This document shows positions 17,570 to 26,186 of a stretch of 64,000 nucleotides of DNA, piece after piece. Source of the DNA: Acidobacteriota bacterium (GTDB lineage: Bacteria; Acidobacteriota; Terriglobia; Versatilivoradales; Versatilivoraceae). The notes beneath the pieces are model-generated. The model did no database searches, was not told the origin of the DNA, and saw only the letters and a list, made by a program, of their open reading frames with translations. Positions within the stretch are counted from its first letter, which is position 1, and each line of letters opens with the position of its first letter. The stretch covers positions 1 to 64,000 of the forward strand of contig JAPPDF010000003.1 of the NCBI GenBank assembly GCA_028875575.1, given 5' to 3'. A program made the position numbers and the translations under genes.

Positions 17570-18909
17570 TCTGGAGAAACCTGGGCGTCGTGGCTGTTCT
17601 CTTCGTCGGCTTGGGGACCTTCGTCTACTTCTATGAGATCGAGGGCGGGAAAAAACGCGAAGAGGCCGCCGAAGAGGCCAAGAAGCTCTTCCAGTTCGAA
17701 AAGGAGGAGGTGACTTCCATCTCCCTGGTCCGCGGCGACGGTTCCATCGTCCTGAAAAAGGAGAACGGCGGCTGGAAGTTGGTCGCTCCGATCAAAGCCG
17801 AGGCCGACGAGGCGGCGGTGGATGGGCTGGCTTCCGAGTTGAGTTCCACCCAGGTGGAGAGATCTCTGGAGCCGGATTCGGTGGACTGGAAAGACTATGG
17901 CCTGGAAGATCCCAACCTGAAAATCACCGTGGGTTTGGAGGATGGCCGCAGGCTGGATCTGGAGCTTGGAGACAAGGACTTCAACCAGGCCTCGGTTTTC
18001 GGCAGGATTCCGGACCTGGGCAAGGTGCTGGTGTTGCCCACGTTGCTCCATACCACTGTCGACAAGGAGCTGTTCGATTTCAGGGACAAGTCGGTGCTGG
18101 ATTTTGACAGGGAACAGGTCCGTGAAGTCCATATCCGGGCCAGGCGCAAGACCTATCGCTTGCAGAAGGAGGGGAACGAATGGTCTATCCAGGAGCCGAT
18201 TCAGGCCAGGGCCGACCGCTCCGAGGTGCGATCCCTCCTCAGTGACCTGGAGTTCGCCCGAGTGGAGGAATTCCTGGAAGGGGGACCCGGCGGACTCAGG
18301 ACCTACGGACTGAACGCTCCATCCTCCCGCGTTGATCTCTATTTGGGCGACAATCGGGCCAGAAAAACACTGCTGGTCGGCAAGCAGGTCGGCGCCCAAT
18401 TCTACGCCAAGGATGACTCCGGGGGGGATGTCTTCAAGATCAAGGAAGACCTGGTAGAGAAATTGAAACTGGACCTGTCCAAGCTCCGCGATCGGAAGAT
18501 GGCCCGCTTTGAGCGAGATGAGGTGAAACGGGTCGAAGTCAAGCTGCCCGACAGGGAGTTCGAGTTCTCCAGGGACAGCGAAGACCAATGGCGGTTGCAG
18601 TCCCCGGCCGGTCACGAGGAGGAATCGGTCCTGGAGTACAAGCTCTTCTGGCCGTTGGAGGATCTGGAGGGGAAGGAGATCGTCGACCGGGCCAATCTGG
18701 ATGACCCCAAGTATGGCTTCAGTGAACCTTCGGCCGAGGTCAAGGTGGTGAGAAAGGACGATCGGGTGATCGAAGTGGTACTTGGGAAGACGGAGGATGA
18801 GGTCGTTTTCGGCAAAGCCACCGCCGACCCGACCCTGTACAAGGTGGACAAGAAGGTTCTCGAGGACCTCGATTTCAAGGTCGAAGACCTCCTGGAGAAA
18901 AGCGACTAG
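17566..18909 (+). CDS. DUF4340 membrane-anchored protein
   Basis: A 447-aa protein with one N-terminal transmembrane anchor (LGVVAVLFVGLGTFVYFY) and a long, charged extracytoplasmic part. It contains repeats of a beta-rich unit, each with a motif like KLVAPIKAEAD, then a DYGLEDP or TYGLNAP segment and a YxxD-type turn; these are the DUF4340 repeats, and at least three are visible. The start at 17566 is fixed by AAGGAGG eight bases upstream, and ATGA overlaps the preceding stop. It is the constant partner of GldG-like genes in such operons. Its function is unknown. Confidence 0.87.
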   Translation: MIWRNLGVVAVLFVGLGTFVYFYEIEGGKKREEAAEEAKKLFQFEKEEVTSISLVRGDGSIVLKKENGGWKLVAPIKAEADEAAVDGLASELSSTQVERSLEPDSVDWKDYGLEDPNLKITVGLEDGRRLDLELGDKDFNQASVFGRIPDLGKVLVLPTLLHTTVDKELFDFRDKSVLDFDREQVREVHIRARRKTYRLQKEGNEWSIQEPIQARADRSEVRSLLSDLEFARVEEFLEGGPGGLRTYGLNAPSSRVDLYLGDNRARKTLLVGKQVGAQFYAKDDSGGDVFKIKEDLVEKLKLDLSKLRDRKMARFERDEVKRVEVKLPDREFEFSRDSEDQWRLQSPAGHEEESVLEYKLFWPLEDLEGKEIVDRANLDDPKYGFSEPSAEVKVVRKDDRVIEVVLGKTEDEVVFGKATADPTLYKVDKKVLEDLDFKVEDLLEKSD

Positions 18910-19043
18910 CGGTGACGCCGGCATCGCCCCCTGCCAGGATGCCGGTCGCCAAGCCAACTGCCCCTGGCTTGGGTTGGCCCGGACGAGGGGGCTCCACAAA
19001 CTGTCGGGCTTGCCCGACCGGGTGGCTGCAGGAGAAACAATCC

Positions 19044-19214
19044 ATGCCTCTTAGCCCCGAGCTCCTGGAAATTCTGGTCTGTCCCCTCTGCAAGGATTCG
19101 GTCCGTCCGACCCCCAACGGCGACGGCCTGAGATGTCACCGGTGCAAGCGGGTCTTTCCCGTCAGGGATGACATCCCGATCATGCTGATGGATGAGTCCA
19201 AAGTCGAGGAGTAG
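19044..19214 (+). CDS. Trm112-like zinc-ribbon protein (UPF0434)
   Basis: A 56-aa protein of the UPF0434/Trm112 family. It begins MPLSPELLEILVCP and has the metal pair CPLC and a second pair CHRC before KRVFPVRDDIPIML. Related proteins activate methyltransferases in other organisms; bacterial members are mostly uncharacterised. The start at 19044 is supported by AGGAG ten bases upstream; the longer frame from 18912 has no such support. It lies 134 bp after the DUF4340 gene and may belong to the same transcript. Confidence 0.85.
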   Translation: MPLSPELLEILVCPLCKDSVRPTPNGDGLRCHRCKRVFPVRDDIPIMLMDESKVEE

Positions 19215-19413
19215 GAAGAGAATTACACTCGAAGTTTCCCGGTTGCCGGAGGCCTTCGCAATCGGTCGCTCCAAACGATTCCCTGTTGATTTTCACGCCT
19301 GATTCTCCGGCGTTGACCCTTGCTTCCTGGCGATTTCAAAGTGACCTCCTGAAGGGATTCAACGGCAGATGGAAGGTCCGGGTAGTGGCAGGTCCGTGCC
19401 CGGTGGATCCTTT

Positions 19414-19442
19414 TTGACAAGCACCTGCGCAAATCTTATTTA
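19414..19442 (+). promoter_or_regulatory. Possible clpB promoter
   Basis: A perfect TTGACA at 19414-19419 is followed by 17 bp and TATTTA at 19437-19442. The -10 match is poor, and no heat-shock sigma or CIRCE-type site is evident. It precedes the clpB start by 36 bases. Confidence 0.35.
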
Positions 19443-19477
19443 TTTCCCGTACGGAAACTCGCAAGGGGAAGAGAACA

Positions 19478-22084
19478 ATGCGCCATGACAAGCTCACACT
19501 GAAGGCCCAGGAAGCCCTGCTGGAATCGGAACGGCTGGCCAGTGAGCATTCCCATCCTCAAATCGAACCCGAGCACCTGTTGCGAGTGCTCCTGGAACAG
19601 GCTGAAGGCGTCATACCTCCAGTCCTGAGCAAGCTGGGGGTTGGCCGGGAGGTGCTGTCCGGGGAAATCGAGAAATCCCTGGCCAGGCTGCCCAAGGTAC
19701 AGGGCATTGGCAACCGGCCGATTTCCGGGGTGCTGAACACCGTCCTGGAAGCCGCCTTTCGCCAGGCCGACCGTCTCAAGGACGAGTATGTCAGCACCGA
19801 GCACCTGCTGCTGGCCCTGGCCGAGACCAAGGGGGCGGAGGCTCAACGGATCTTGGCTGCTCAGGGTGTCACTCCCGACAATGTCCTGCAGGCACTGGTG
19901 GATGTTCGCGGTTCACAGCGGGTCACCGATGCCAATCCCGAGGACAAGTACCAGACGCTGCAGCGCTATGCTCGCGACCTCACCGACCTGGCGAGAAAGG
20001 GCAAGCTGGATCCGGTCATCGGCCGGGACGAAGAAGTCCGCCGGGTGATTCAGGTCCTGTCCCGGCGGACCAAGAACAATCCTGTACTGATGGGTGAGCC
20101 GGGGGTGGGCAAGACGGCCATTGTAGAAGGCTTGGCTCAGCGCATCGTCTCCGGGGACGTTCCGGAGAGCCTGAAGCACAAGCGACTGGTGGCCCTGGAT
20201 CTGGGCGCCATGGTTGCCGGCGCCAAGTATCGGGGCGAGTTTGAGGATCGGTTGAAGGCGCTGCTGCGGGAGGTGACTGAAGCCGAGGGGCAGGTGGTCC
20301 TGTTTATCGATGAACTGCACACGCTGGTCGGAGCCGGCGCCGCCGAGGGGGCCGTGGACGCCTCCAACATGCTGAAGCCTTCCCTGGCCCGGGGGGAGCT
20401 GCGCTGCATCGGCGCCACCACGCTGAACGAATACAAGAAAACTATCGAAAAGGACGCCGCCCTGGAGCGCCGGTTTCAGCAAGTGTTCGTGGGGGAACCC
20501 ACCGTCGCCGACACCATTGGGATTTTGCGTGGCCTCAAGGAACGCTATGAAGTCCACCATGGAGTCCGGATCAAGGATTCGGCCATCGTGGCCGCGGCGA
20601 CCCTCTCCGACCGCTATATCAGCGACCGCTTCCTGCCCGACAAGGCCATCGACCTTGTGGACGAATCGGCGGCCTCTCTAAGGATGGAGATCGACTCCTT
20701 GCCGGTCGAGATCGATGAAGTGGAGCGCCGAATTCGCCAACTGGAAATCGAACGACAAGCCCTCAGGAAGGAAGAGGACCAGGTTTCGAAGGAGCGGCTG
20801 GCTTCACTGGAACGTGAGCTGGCCGACCTCAAGGAGACGTCGGCCGAGAAGAAGGCCCGCTGGCAGAACGAGCGCGTCCTGATCTCCGGTATCCGGGACC
20901 TGAAAGAGAGAATCGAGCAGGCGAGAATCGAGGAGCAGAAGCGGGAGCGGGCCGGCGACCTGGGCAGGGTCGCGGAAATCCGCTACGGATCTCTGGTCGA
21001 TCTGCAAAAGGAACTGGATGCGGCCAACCGGAAGCTGGAACAGGTGCAGCAGTCCAGTCGGATGCTCAAGGAAGAGGTCGATGAGGAAGACATTGCCCAG
21101 GTGGTGTCCAAATGGACCGGAATTCCGGTTGCCAAGATGCTGGAAGGAGAGGTCGGCAAGCTGGTTCACATGGAAGAGAGGCTGGGCTGTCGCGTCATCG
21201 GCCAGGAAAAGGCTCTGGCCTCGGTTTCCAACGCGATTCGCAGGAGCCGTGCCGGGCTTCAGGACCAGGACCGCCCCATTGGTTCCTTCATTTTTATGGG
21301 CCCTACGGGGGTGGGCAAGACGGAGCTGGCACGAGCCCTGGCCGAGTTTCTGTTCGACAATCAGAAGGCCATGGTGCGTCTGGACATGTCGGAGTTCATG
21401 GAGAAGCACTCGGTGGCGCGGCTCATTGGCGCCCCCCCGGGCTACGTGGGTTACGAGGAGGGCGGATTCCTGACCGAGGCCGTCAAGCGGAGACCCTATT
21501 CGGTAATCCTGTTCGACGAGATCGAGAAAGCCCACCCGGAGGTGTTCAATCTGCTGCTTCAGATCCTGGAAGACGGGCGCTTGACAGACGGGAAGGGACG
21601 AACGATAGACTTCAAGAATACACTGATCGTCATGACCTCCAACCTGGGCGGATCGACGATTCGGGAGATGACCGGGCGGGATCCCAAGGAGATTCACACT
21701 CAAGTCTTCGAGGTGCTGCGCGCCTCCTTCAAGCCGGAGTTTCTCAACCGCATTGATGACATCATCGTTTTCAATGCCCTGGGACGCAAGGAAATCTGCC
21801 GGATCGTGGATCTTCAACTGGAGCGGCTCAGGTCCCGGCTGGCGGAGCGCAAGATCGACCTGGACCTCACCGGGCAGGCCAGGGAGGTTCTCTTCAACGA
21901 GGGGTACGATCCGGACTATGGAGCCCGCCCGCTCAAGCGCGCCATCCAGCGGCTCATCCAGGATCCGCTGGCACTCAAGCTCCTCAACGGAGAGGTTCAT
22001 TCAGGCGATCGACTTCGGGTGGACGCGGACGCTGAACGAAAGGCAATGGTCTTCCAGCCAGCGGCGGTCGCCGAGAAAGCCTGA
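19478..22084 (+). CDS. clpB: ATP-dependent disaggregase ClpB
   Basis: An 868-aa AAA+ chaperone that pulls proteins out of aggregates with DnaK. It has an N-terminal Clp repeat domain (1-150), a first AAA domain with GEPGVGKT (about 207) and Walker [16 protein letters not shown], a coiled-coil middle domain (about 410-530, rich in E, K and R), and a second AAA domain with GPTGVGKT (about 609) and [14 protein letters not shown]. The end [21 protein letters not shown] is typical. The length fits. grpE is 315 bp downstream on the same strand, forming a small stress-response group. Confidence 0.97.
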   Translation: MRHDKLTLKAQEALLESERLASEHSHPQIEPEHLLRVLLEQAEGVIPPVLSKLGVGREVLSGEIEKSLARLPKVQGIGNRPISGVLNTVLEAAFRQADRLKDEYVSTEHLLLALAETKGAEAQRILAAQGVTPDNVLQALVDVRGSQRVTDANPEDKYQTLQRYARDLTDLARKGKLDPVIGRDEEVRRVIQVLSRRTKNNPVLMGEPGVGKTAIVEGLAQRIVSGDVPESLKHKRLVALDLGAMVAGAKYRGEFEDRLKALLREVTEAEGQVVLFIDELHTLVGAGAAEGAVDASNMLKPSLARGELRCIGATTLNEYKKTIEKDAALERRFQQVFVGEPTVADTIGILRGLKERYEVHHGVRIKDSAIVAAATLSDRYISDRFLPDKAIDLVDESAASLRMEIDSLPVEIDEVERRIRQLEIERQALRKEEDQVSKERLASLERELADLKETSAEKKARWQNERVLISGIRDLKERIEQARIEEQKRERAGDLGRVAEIRYGSLVDLQKELDAANRKLEQVQQSSRMLKEEVDEEDIAQVVSKWTGIPVAKMLEGEVGKLVHMEERLGCRVIGQEKALASVSNAIRRSRAGLQDQDRPIGSFIFMGPTGVGKTELARALAEFLFDNQKAMVRLDMSEFMEKHSVARLIGAPPGYVGYEEGGFLTEAVKRRPYSVILFDEIEKAHPEVFNLLLQILEDGRLTDGKGRTIDFKNTLIVMTSNLGGSTIREMTGRDPKEIHTQVFEVLRASFKPEFLNRIDDIIVFNALGRKEICRIVDLQLERLRSRLAERKIDLDLTGQAREVLFNEGYDPDYGARPLKRAIQRLIQDPLALKLLNGEVHSGDRLRVDADAERKAMVFQPAAVAEKA

Positions 22085-22399
22085 GGAGAAAAGAGGTATC
22101 CACGATGGCGCACGAAGGACGACAAAGGGCCACCGAGAGATTGGAGAAGGCCCGAGAGGGGTTCGCCAAGGGTCTTGTCGTGATTATCCTGTCCATCCTT
22201 TATATTCATGTTCCCTGATGCAGCAAATCAGCTTAGCGGACAACGTTCCCTGATCGCGAACGGCCAAGGAGTTCCAACGGTCTTCGTGTCCATTGGTGGT
22301 TCATATTCATTGACGATCCGCTGTTTTCCCTCGGATGATGTTCCGGCCCGGGCGGGCGCTTGCCTACACTGACGATCCCAAAGGAGGAGGCAGTCCCTC
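22085..22399. other. clpB-grpE gap with one possible small ORF
   Basis: A 315-bp gap. At 22105-22218 there is a 37-aa plus-strand frame (starts MAHEGRQRATERLEKAREGF, ends in a hydrophobic VVIILSILYI) with AAGAGG eight bases before its ATG. It could be a small membrane-tethered protein or a relic, and I would not call it a gene without comparative data. The stretch ATCCTGTCCATCC near 22187 resembles the repeat ends at 46.6 kb. No clear terminator is seen. Confidence 0.3.
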
Positions 22400-23101
22400 A
22401 TGCAGAAGTCCAAGAAATCCAAGTCGTTGCCAACCAATGAACAGGACGCGCCCAGGGTTTCCGAAACCGAAGACCAGGACCAGGCAGTCAAGATCCGCGT
22501 CACCGACAAACGCTTTTGGGTTCAGGACGGTGAGGATACGCCGGCAAGAGAGTCCTCCGCATCGCTCAAGCCCACCTACGTGGAGGAACTGGAGAAGATG
22601 CGGGCTGAGGCAGAGAAGAAAGTCGAACAGGTTCTCGCTTCTTATCGCGATTTTCGAGACAAGGCCGAGGCGGAAAACCGGCAGGCCCGAGAACGCATTC
22701 GAAACGAGTACGAGAAACGGCTTCAGCAGGCACGGGGAGAGACCGTCGAGAAGTTCATCGACATTTTCGAGAACTTCGAGAGGGCCTTGATGCACGCCCG
22801 GAAAAGCCCCGACCGCGAGGGGTTTCTGAAGGGGGTTGAACTGATCCACACTCAGTTCGGCGGTATTCTGGCCCAGTTGGGATTGGAAGAAGTGGCCGGG
22901 GTGGGAGAGTCTTACGATCCCGAACTGGCCGAGGCGGTTGTTGTGACCGAGGTTTCGGAGCAGGAAAACGATAACCTGATTCTGGAAGTGGTCCGAAAGG
23001 GGTATCGATTGAACGGTAAGCTGGTGCGCCCGGCCAGAGTCAGAGTCGGACAGGTTAGGGATGGTGGTGAGACGGATTCGCCTCAGACCTGCCAGCAATG
23101 A
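22400..23101 (+). CDS. grpE: Nucleotide exchange factor GrpE
   Basis: A 233-aa co-chaperone that releases ADP from DnaK. It has an acidic, variable N-terminus, a long coiled coil (about 60-130; EKKVEQVLASYRDFRDKAE), then the GrpE core (FIDIFENFERALMHARK, GVELIHTQFGGILAQLGLEE, EVVRKGYRLNGKLVRPARV). AAAGGAGGAGG lies ahead of the ATG at a distance of about 11 bases. It is longer than E. coli GrpE (197 aa) through its N-terminal extension. dnaK and dnaJ are not in the window. Confidence 0.93.
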   Translation: MQKSKKSKSLPTNEQDAPRVSETEDQDQAVKIRVTDKRFWVQDGEDTPARESSASLKPTYVEELEKMRAEAEKKVEQVLASYRDFRDKAEAENRQARERIRNEYEKRLQQARGETVEKFIDIFENFERALMHARKSPDREGFLKGVELIHTQFGGILAQLGLEEVAGVGESYDPELAEAVVVTEVSEQENDNLILEVVRKGYRLNGKLVRPARVRVGQVRDGGETDSPQTCQQ

Positions 23102-23105
23102 CGAG

Positions 23106-23122
23106 AAAATACAGTATTTTTT
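23106..23122 (+). terminator. Weak hairpin after grpE
   Basis: AAAATAC and GTATTTT arms (23106-23112 and 23114-23120) with a one-base loop are followed by two further T. It is AT-rich with a tiny loop, so termination would be weak. Confidence 0.25.
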
Positions 23123-23137
23123 ATCATTAAGTAATAA

Positions 23138-23166
23138 TTGAAAAAATGAATCGATAAATATTATAC
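23138..23166 (+). promoter_or_regulatory. Promoter of the winged-helix/receiver gene
   Basis: TTGAAA at 23138-23143, a 17-bp spacer and TTATAC at 23161-23166, within a 100-bp stretch that is strikingly AT-rich for this genome. The start of the next gene is at 23205, with GAGGAGG upstream. Confidence 0.5.
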
Positions 23167-23204
23167 TTCTAAATACAAAGTTTGATGGCTGTTGAGGAGG
23201 CCTA

Positions 23205-23789
23205 ATGGAAGATTCATTGATAACCGTCAAGGAGGTAGCCGAGTACCTGAAGTTGAAGGAACAGACGGTCTATCTCCTGGCACGGCAGAACAAGATTCCC
23301 TCCTTGAAGGTGGGGGGCAGTCTTCGTTTCAAGAAGTCCCGGATCGATGGTTGGCTACTGGCCGAGCCGAACAGGAGCAGTTCGAAGAACGGACCCGGGA
23401 AAGTGCTCATCGTGGAGGACGAGAAAGCGGTTAGAGAAAGTCTTCAGGGGATCGTGCAACTCCACGGCATTTCAGCAGTGGCCGTGCCGGACGGGCCCGG
23501 GGCCCTGGATGCTGCCAGGCGGGAATCTTTCCGCATGGTATTCCTGGACCTTAACCTGCCTGGAATGGATAGCGTGGAGACACTGCGGGAGCTCCGAAGG
23601 CTGGACCGCAAGCTGGTGTTTGTGGTGGTCACGGATTTGGCCGGAGAGAACCCCTTGTTCCAAAGCGCCGTTGAATCGGCTCCGGTTTCGGTCGTTCCCA
23701 AAGAGTTCACCCCCAAACAGATCGGCGATATTCTGGAACTGCATTTCGACGACCTGATTGGTTCGGATTCCACCTCGCCTCAGGCATAA
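23205..23789 (+). CDS. Excisionase-type helix-turn-helix fused to a receiver domain
   Basis: A 194-aa protein with two parts. Residues 1-53 are a MerR/excisionase-type DNA-binding domain (LITVKEVAEYLKLKEQTVYL, SLRFKKSRIDGWL). From about 65 to 182 there is a response-regulator receiver: acidic pair E71-D72, phospho-acceptor D115 in FLDLNLPGMD, T143 and the conserved K166. Usual response regulators carry DNA binding at the C-terminus, so this order is inverted. No histidine kinase gene is nearby. A strong GAGGAGG precedes the ATG. It probably acts as a transcription factor driven by an unlinked kinase. Confidence 0.85.
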   Translation: MEDSLITVKEVAEYLKLKEQTVYLLARQNKIPSLKVGGSLRFKKSRIDGWLLAEPNRSSSKNGPGKVLIVEDEKAVRESLQGIVQLHGISAVAVPDGPGALDAARRESFRMVFLDLNLPGMDSVETLRELRRLDRKLVFVVVTDLAGENPLFQSAVESAPVSVVPKEFTPKQIGDILELHFDDLIGSDSTSPQA

Positions 23790-23840
23790 CCCCCCGGACT
23801 TCTCTTTTCGGCCGGCAGGGCCAAACCGGCATTCACCGGT

Positions 23841-24090
23841 TAGCCCGCATTTCTCACCAGTGGGCAAGATCATGGCGCAGGACTTTTCCCTTCAGCGCGT
23901 GCTCGCGACCGAAGAGCGTAGCGGTCACTACGGTCGAGGGAGCCTGTGCGCGCTGAAGGGAAAAAGACCAGCCAAGGCATGCCCAGCGCCGTCTGTTATC
24001 CGCAAGCCCTTTACATGGAGCCAATCACTGTACTGAAAGATACACTACCCTTCGTCATGCCATCAGCGGCCTGGTGAGAAATGCGGGCTA
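23841..24090. repeat. Complete TA-flanked MITE-like element (family A, copy 2)
   Basis: A 250-bp unit including both flanking TA pairs (23841-23842 and 24089-24090). The 18-bp terminal repeats GCCCGCATTTCTCACCAG (23843-23860) and its exact complement (24071-24088) are perfect. The inside has no credible gene but has short inner inverted repeats around 23907-23940. Another copy forms the start of this window. TA duplication and short perfect ends are what IS630/Tc1-mariner-type transposases produce; no such transposase is in the window, so the mobiliser is inferred. It fills the gap between the receiver gene and the lipoprotein gene. Confidence 0.85.
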
Positions 24091-24092
24091 GA

Positions 24093-24773
24093 CTATTGGC
24101 TTTTGGCGCTTGCGATGAACTCGCGGAAGCTGTCGGCCCAGTGGTCGATGGTTTTTTCGGGCCCGACCAACTTGAAGAACCAGGGTCCCTGCGGGCCCTC
24201 CAGAACGGCTCCCAGCAACCGATAGCCCTGGCGGGCGGGCCGCTGAGGAGCGCCCGGCATGTTGGATGCCTTCAGTGTTCCGCTCACGTCCACTTCAGTC
24301 ATCCGGAATCCCGAGACCTGGCTCTGCCTGATTTTGGCCTTGTCTCTGGAAGAGGAACCGTCGGGTTGGCCCACTTGTCCGATCCAGCGGCTGATGTTTG
24401 CATCGGTGGACCCGCCTTGTCCCCTGCCGAAATAGAATACGGTCAACTCACCATCTTCGGAGTCGCCTCCTTCTCTGGGAAGGGCAAATTGGGCTCGCCT
24501 CATGCGGGAGCGCGGCGTCTGCTCGACCCAGCCCGGGGGGACTTCCAGAGTGAAGGGTCCCAGGACCTTCTGGCGATCAGAGGCAGGGGCGGCCGCGCCC
24601 ACGGTTGGGGGCGAAGCCGGAGCGTTTCCGGCATTGGAAACGCTTTCGCCGGCACAACCGGACAGGAGCAGGCACAACCCTACCAAGGCCCAACAGGCCC
24701 GATTGATTTCATTGCCGGGCTCGCGGCGGGTCTTTCCCATGGCCGCCGGTCTTCGACGATTTGACTTGTCCAT
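24093..24773 (-). CDS. Lipoprotein, unknown function
   Basis: A 226-aa predicted lipoprotein with a long basic N-terminus, a hydrophobic stretch and the lipobox LLSGC. The mature part is Ala/Pro/Ser-rich at first, then has GPFTLEVPPGWVEQTP and LTVFYFGRGQGG, a pattern seen in small secreted proteins that bind or sense at the envelope. I place the start at 24773, because AAGGAG lies seven bases before it; 24794 and 24740 are alternatives. Its stop codon lies two bases from the right TA of the MITE-like element. fabI lies upstream on the same strand, about 120 bp away. Confidence 0.7.
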   Translation of the reverse strand: MDKSNRRRPAAMGKTRREPGNEINRACWALVGLCLLLSGCAGESVSNAGNAPASPPTVGAAAPASDRQKVLGPFTLEVPPGWVEQTPRSRMRRAQFALPREGGDSEDGELTVFYFGRGQGGSTDANISRWIGQVGQPDGSSSRDKAKIRQSQVSGFRMTEVDVSGTLKASNMPGAPQRPARQGYRLLGAVLEGPQGPWFFKLVGPEKTIDHWADSFREFIASAKSQ

Positions 24774-24892
24774 TCTCATTCTCCTTTGCTGCACAGCGGG
24801 AGGGCTGGGCCGTCCTGGAATGGATCAGGCTGGATCCCGAAAAGGGAAGCAGTTTCTTCTCTTCCGCAGCCTGACTCCGGAAGGTCAGTTCC

Positions 24893-25657
24893 TCACATTC
24901 CCATGATGTTGTATCCGCAATCCACGTAAAGCACCTCGCCGGTAACCCCGGCGGAGAGATCGCTTCCCAGGTAGAGCCCTGTGTTTCCCAGTTCTCCGGG
25001 GTGAACGTTCCGCTTGAGGGGAGCCTGCTCCGCATGGTGCTTGAGCATGCTGCCCAGACCGCGGATCCCGCGTGCGGCCAGGGTGTTCATGGGGCCGGCA
25101 CTGATCGCGTTCACGCGAATATTGTGGGGTCCGAGATCGTGGGCGAGGTAGCGGACGCTTGCTTCCAGGGAAGCCTTGGCGACTCCCATGACGTTATAGT
25201 GAGGCACCACTTTTTCCGACCCGTAATAGGTCATGGTCACGATGCTTCCGCCTTCCGTCATCAAGGGAAGGGCAGCCCGGGCTATGCCCACCAGGGAGTA
25301 GGCGCTGACATCCTGAGCCATTGCGAAAGCCTGGCGGGTGGTATCGACGAAGCGCCCCTCCAGGGCTTCCCTGGGAGCAAAAGCAACGCTGTGCAGGACC
25401 AGGTGGATTTTGCCGAAATCCCGGGTGAGACAACGGAAAACGTCTTGGATTTCATCATCCCTGGTGACGTCGCAAGGGTAGAGGGGAGCCTCGTCACCGA
25501 AGCGCGCGGCCAACTGGGTGACGTTCCGCTGCAACCGCTCTCCCTGATAGGTCAAGGCCAGCCGGGCTCCGGCCTTGTGCCAGGCTTCGGCAATGCTCCA
25601 GGCGATGCTGCGCTTGTTGGCTACTCCGAAGACAACTCCAAATTTGCCCTCCAACAT
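24893..25657 (-). CDS. fabI: Enoyl-[acyl-carrier-protein] reductase (NADH) FabI
   Basis: A 254-aa short-chain-dehydrogenase-type enzyme for the last step of each fatty-acid elongation cycle: trans-2-enoyl-ACP plus NADH to acyl-ACP. It has the atypical nucleotide loop GVANKRSIAW (11-20), HSVAFAP (about 89-95) and the catalytic Tyr/Lys spacing Y-x6-K in HYNVMGVAKAS. The end GEVLYVDCGYNIMGM is canonical, and the length is typical. It is the target of triclosan-type inhibitors in other bacteria. The gene is divergent from the Rho_N-like gene at 25830. Confidence 0.95.
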   Translation of the reverse strand: MLEGKFGVVFGVANKRSIAWSIAEAWHKAGARLALTYQGERLQRNVTQLAARFGDEAPLYPCDVTRDDEIQDVFRCLTRDFGKIHLVLHSVAFAPREALEGRFVDTTRQAFAMAQDVSAYSLVGIARAALPLMTEGGSIVTMTYYGSEKVVPHYNVMGVAKASLEASVRYLAHDLGPHNIRVNAISAGPMNTLAARGIRGLGSMLKHHAEQAPLKRNVHPGELGNTGLYLGSDLSAGVTGEVLYVDCGYNIMGM

Positions 25658-25689
25658 GGAAAACCTCCCGCGCGATGCGGAGATGAGAC

Positions 25690-25777
25690 TAGCAGATTTT
25701 CAGGCGAAAAAACAGAGAGGCGCACTGGCTGCCAAAGACATCATGTACAATTCGAGCCCGGTGAGAAATACGGGCTA
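25690..25777. repeat. Possible degenerate family A remnant
   Basis: CCGGTGAGAAATACGGGCTA at 25758-25777 matches the family A right end plus TA with two differences. A weaker TAGCAGATTTTCA at 25690 could be the left end. The unit would be only 88 bp and sits between fabI and the divergent gene, where the promoters should lie. Confidence 0.4.
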
Positions 25778-25829
25778 AAATCGGTAGCGGCACGCCGTGA
25801 CCGAATCCAAGAGGGGAGAAGGAGTTACT

Positions 25830-26153
25830 ATGGCTTACACGTTCGGCGATCTGAGACACAAGACCGTGGCCCAGCTTCGCCAGATTGCCGGTGAAATCGA
25901 GCACGACGCCGTCAAGGGCTATACCCAGATGACCAAGGAGCCCTTGTTGAAGGCGATCTGTGACGCCCTGGGCGTCGATATGCACGAGCACCACGATGTG
26001 GTGGGCATCGACAAGCGAGCCATCAAGCTGGAAATCAAGGAACTCAAGAAGCGGCGGGACCAGGCCTTGGAGGCCAAGGATCGTGCGGGGCTGAAGTCGA
26101 TTCGCCGCCAGATCCACGCATTGAAGAGAAAGATCCATCGGGCAACTGTTTGA
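25830..26153 (+). CDS. Small Rho_N/SAP-like domain protein
   Basis: A 107-aa basic protein. The start at 25830 is set by AAGGAG seven bases upstream; the frame is open back to 25797. The N-terminal half (KTVAQLRQIAGEI, then GYTQMTKEPLLKAICDALGV) fits the Rho_N/SAP-type helix-extended-loop-helix that binds nucleic acid. The C-terminal half is a charged helix (IKLEIKELKKRRDQALEAKD). Together this suggests a small RNA- or DNA-binding protein. It is found singly, divergent from fabI and convergent with a radical SAM gene. Confidence 0.72.
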   Translation: MAYTFGDLRHKTVAQLRQIAGEIEHDAVKGYTQMTKEPLLKAICDALGVDMHEHHDVVGIDKRAIKLEIKELKKRRDQALEAKDRAGLKSIRRQIHALKRKIHRATV

Positions 26154-26186
26154 CCCGCATGGCGCAACGGGGCGACGCATTGCCCG

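Noticed and set aside
17233-18999. 588-aa minus-strand open frame
   Set aside because: It is antisense to the DUF4340 and GldG-like genes; the product has no recognisable features and reflects GC-rich codon structure.
23897-23940. Short hairpins as an independent RNA gene
   Set aside because: They lie inside the family A element and are shared with its other copy, so they are part of a repeat.
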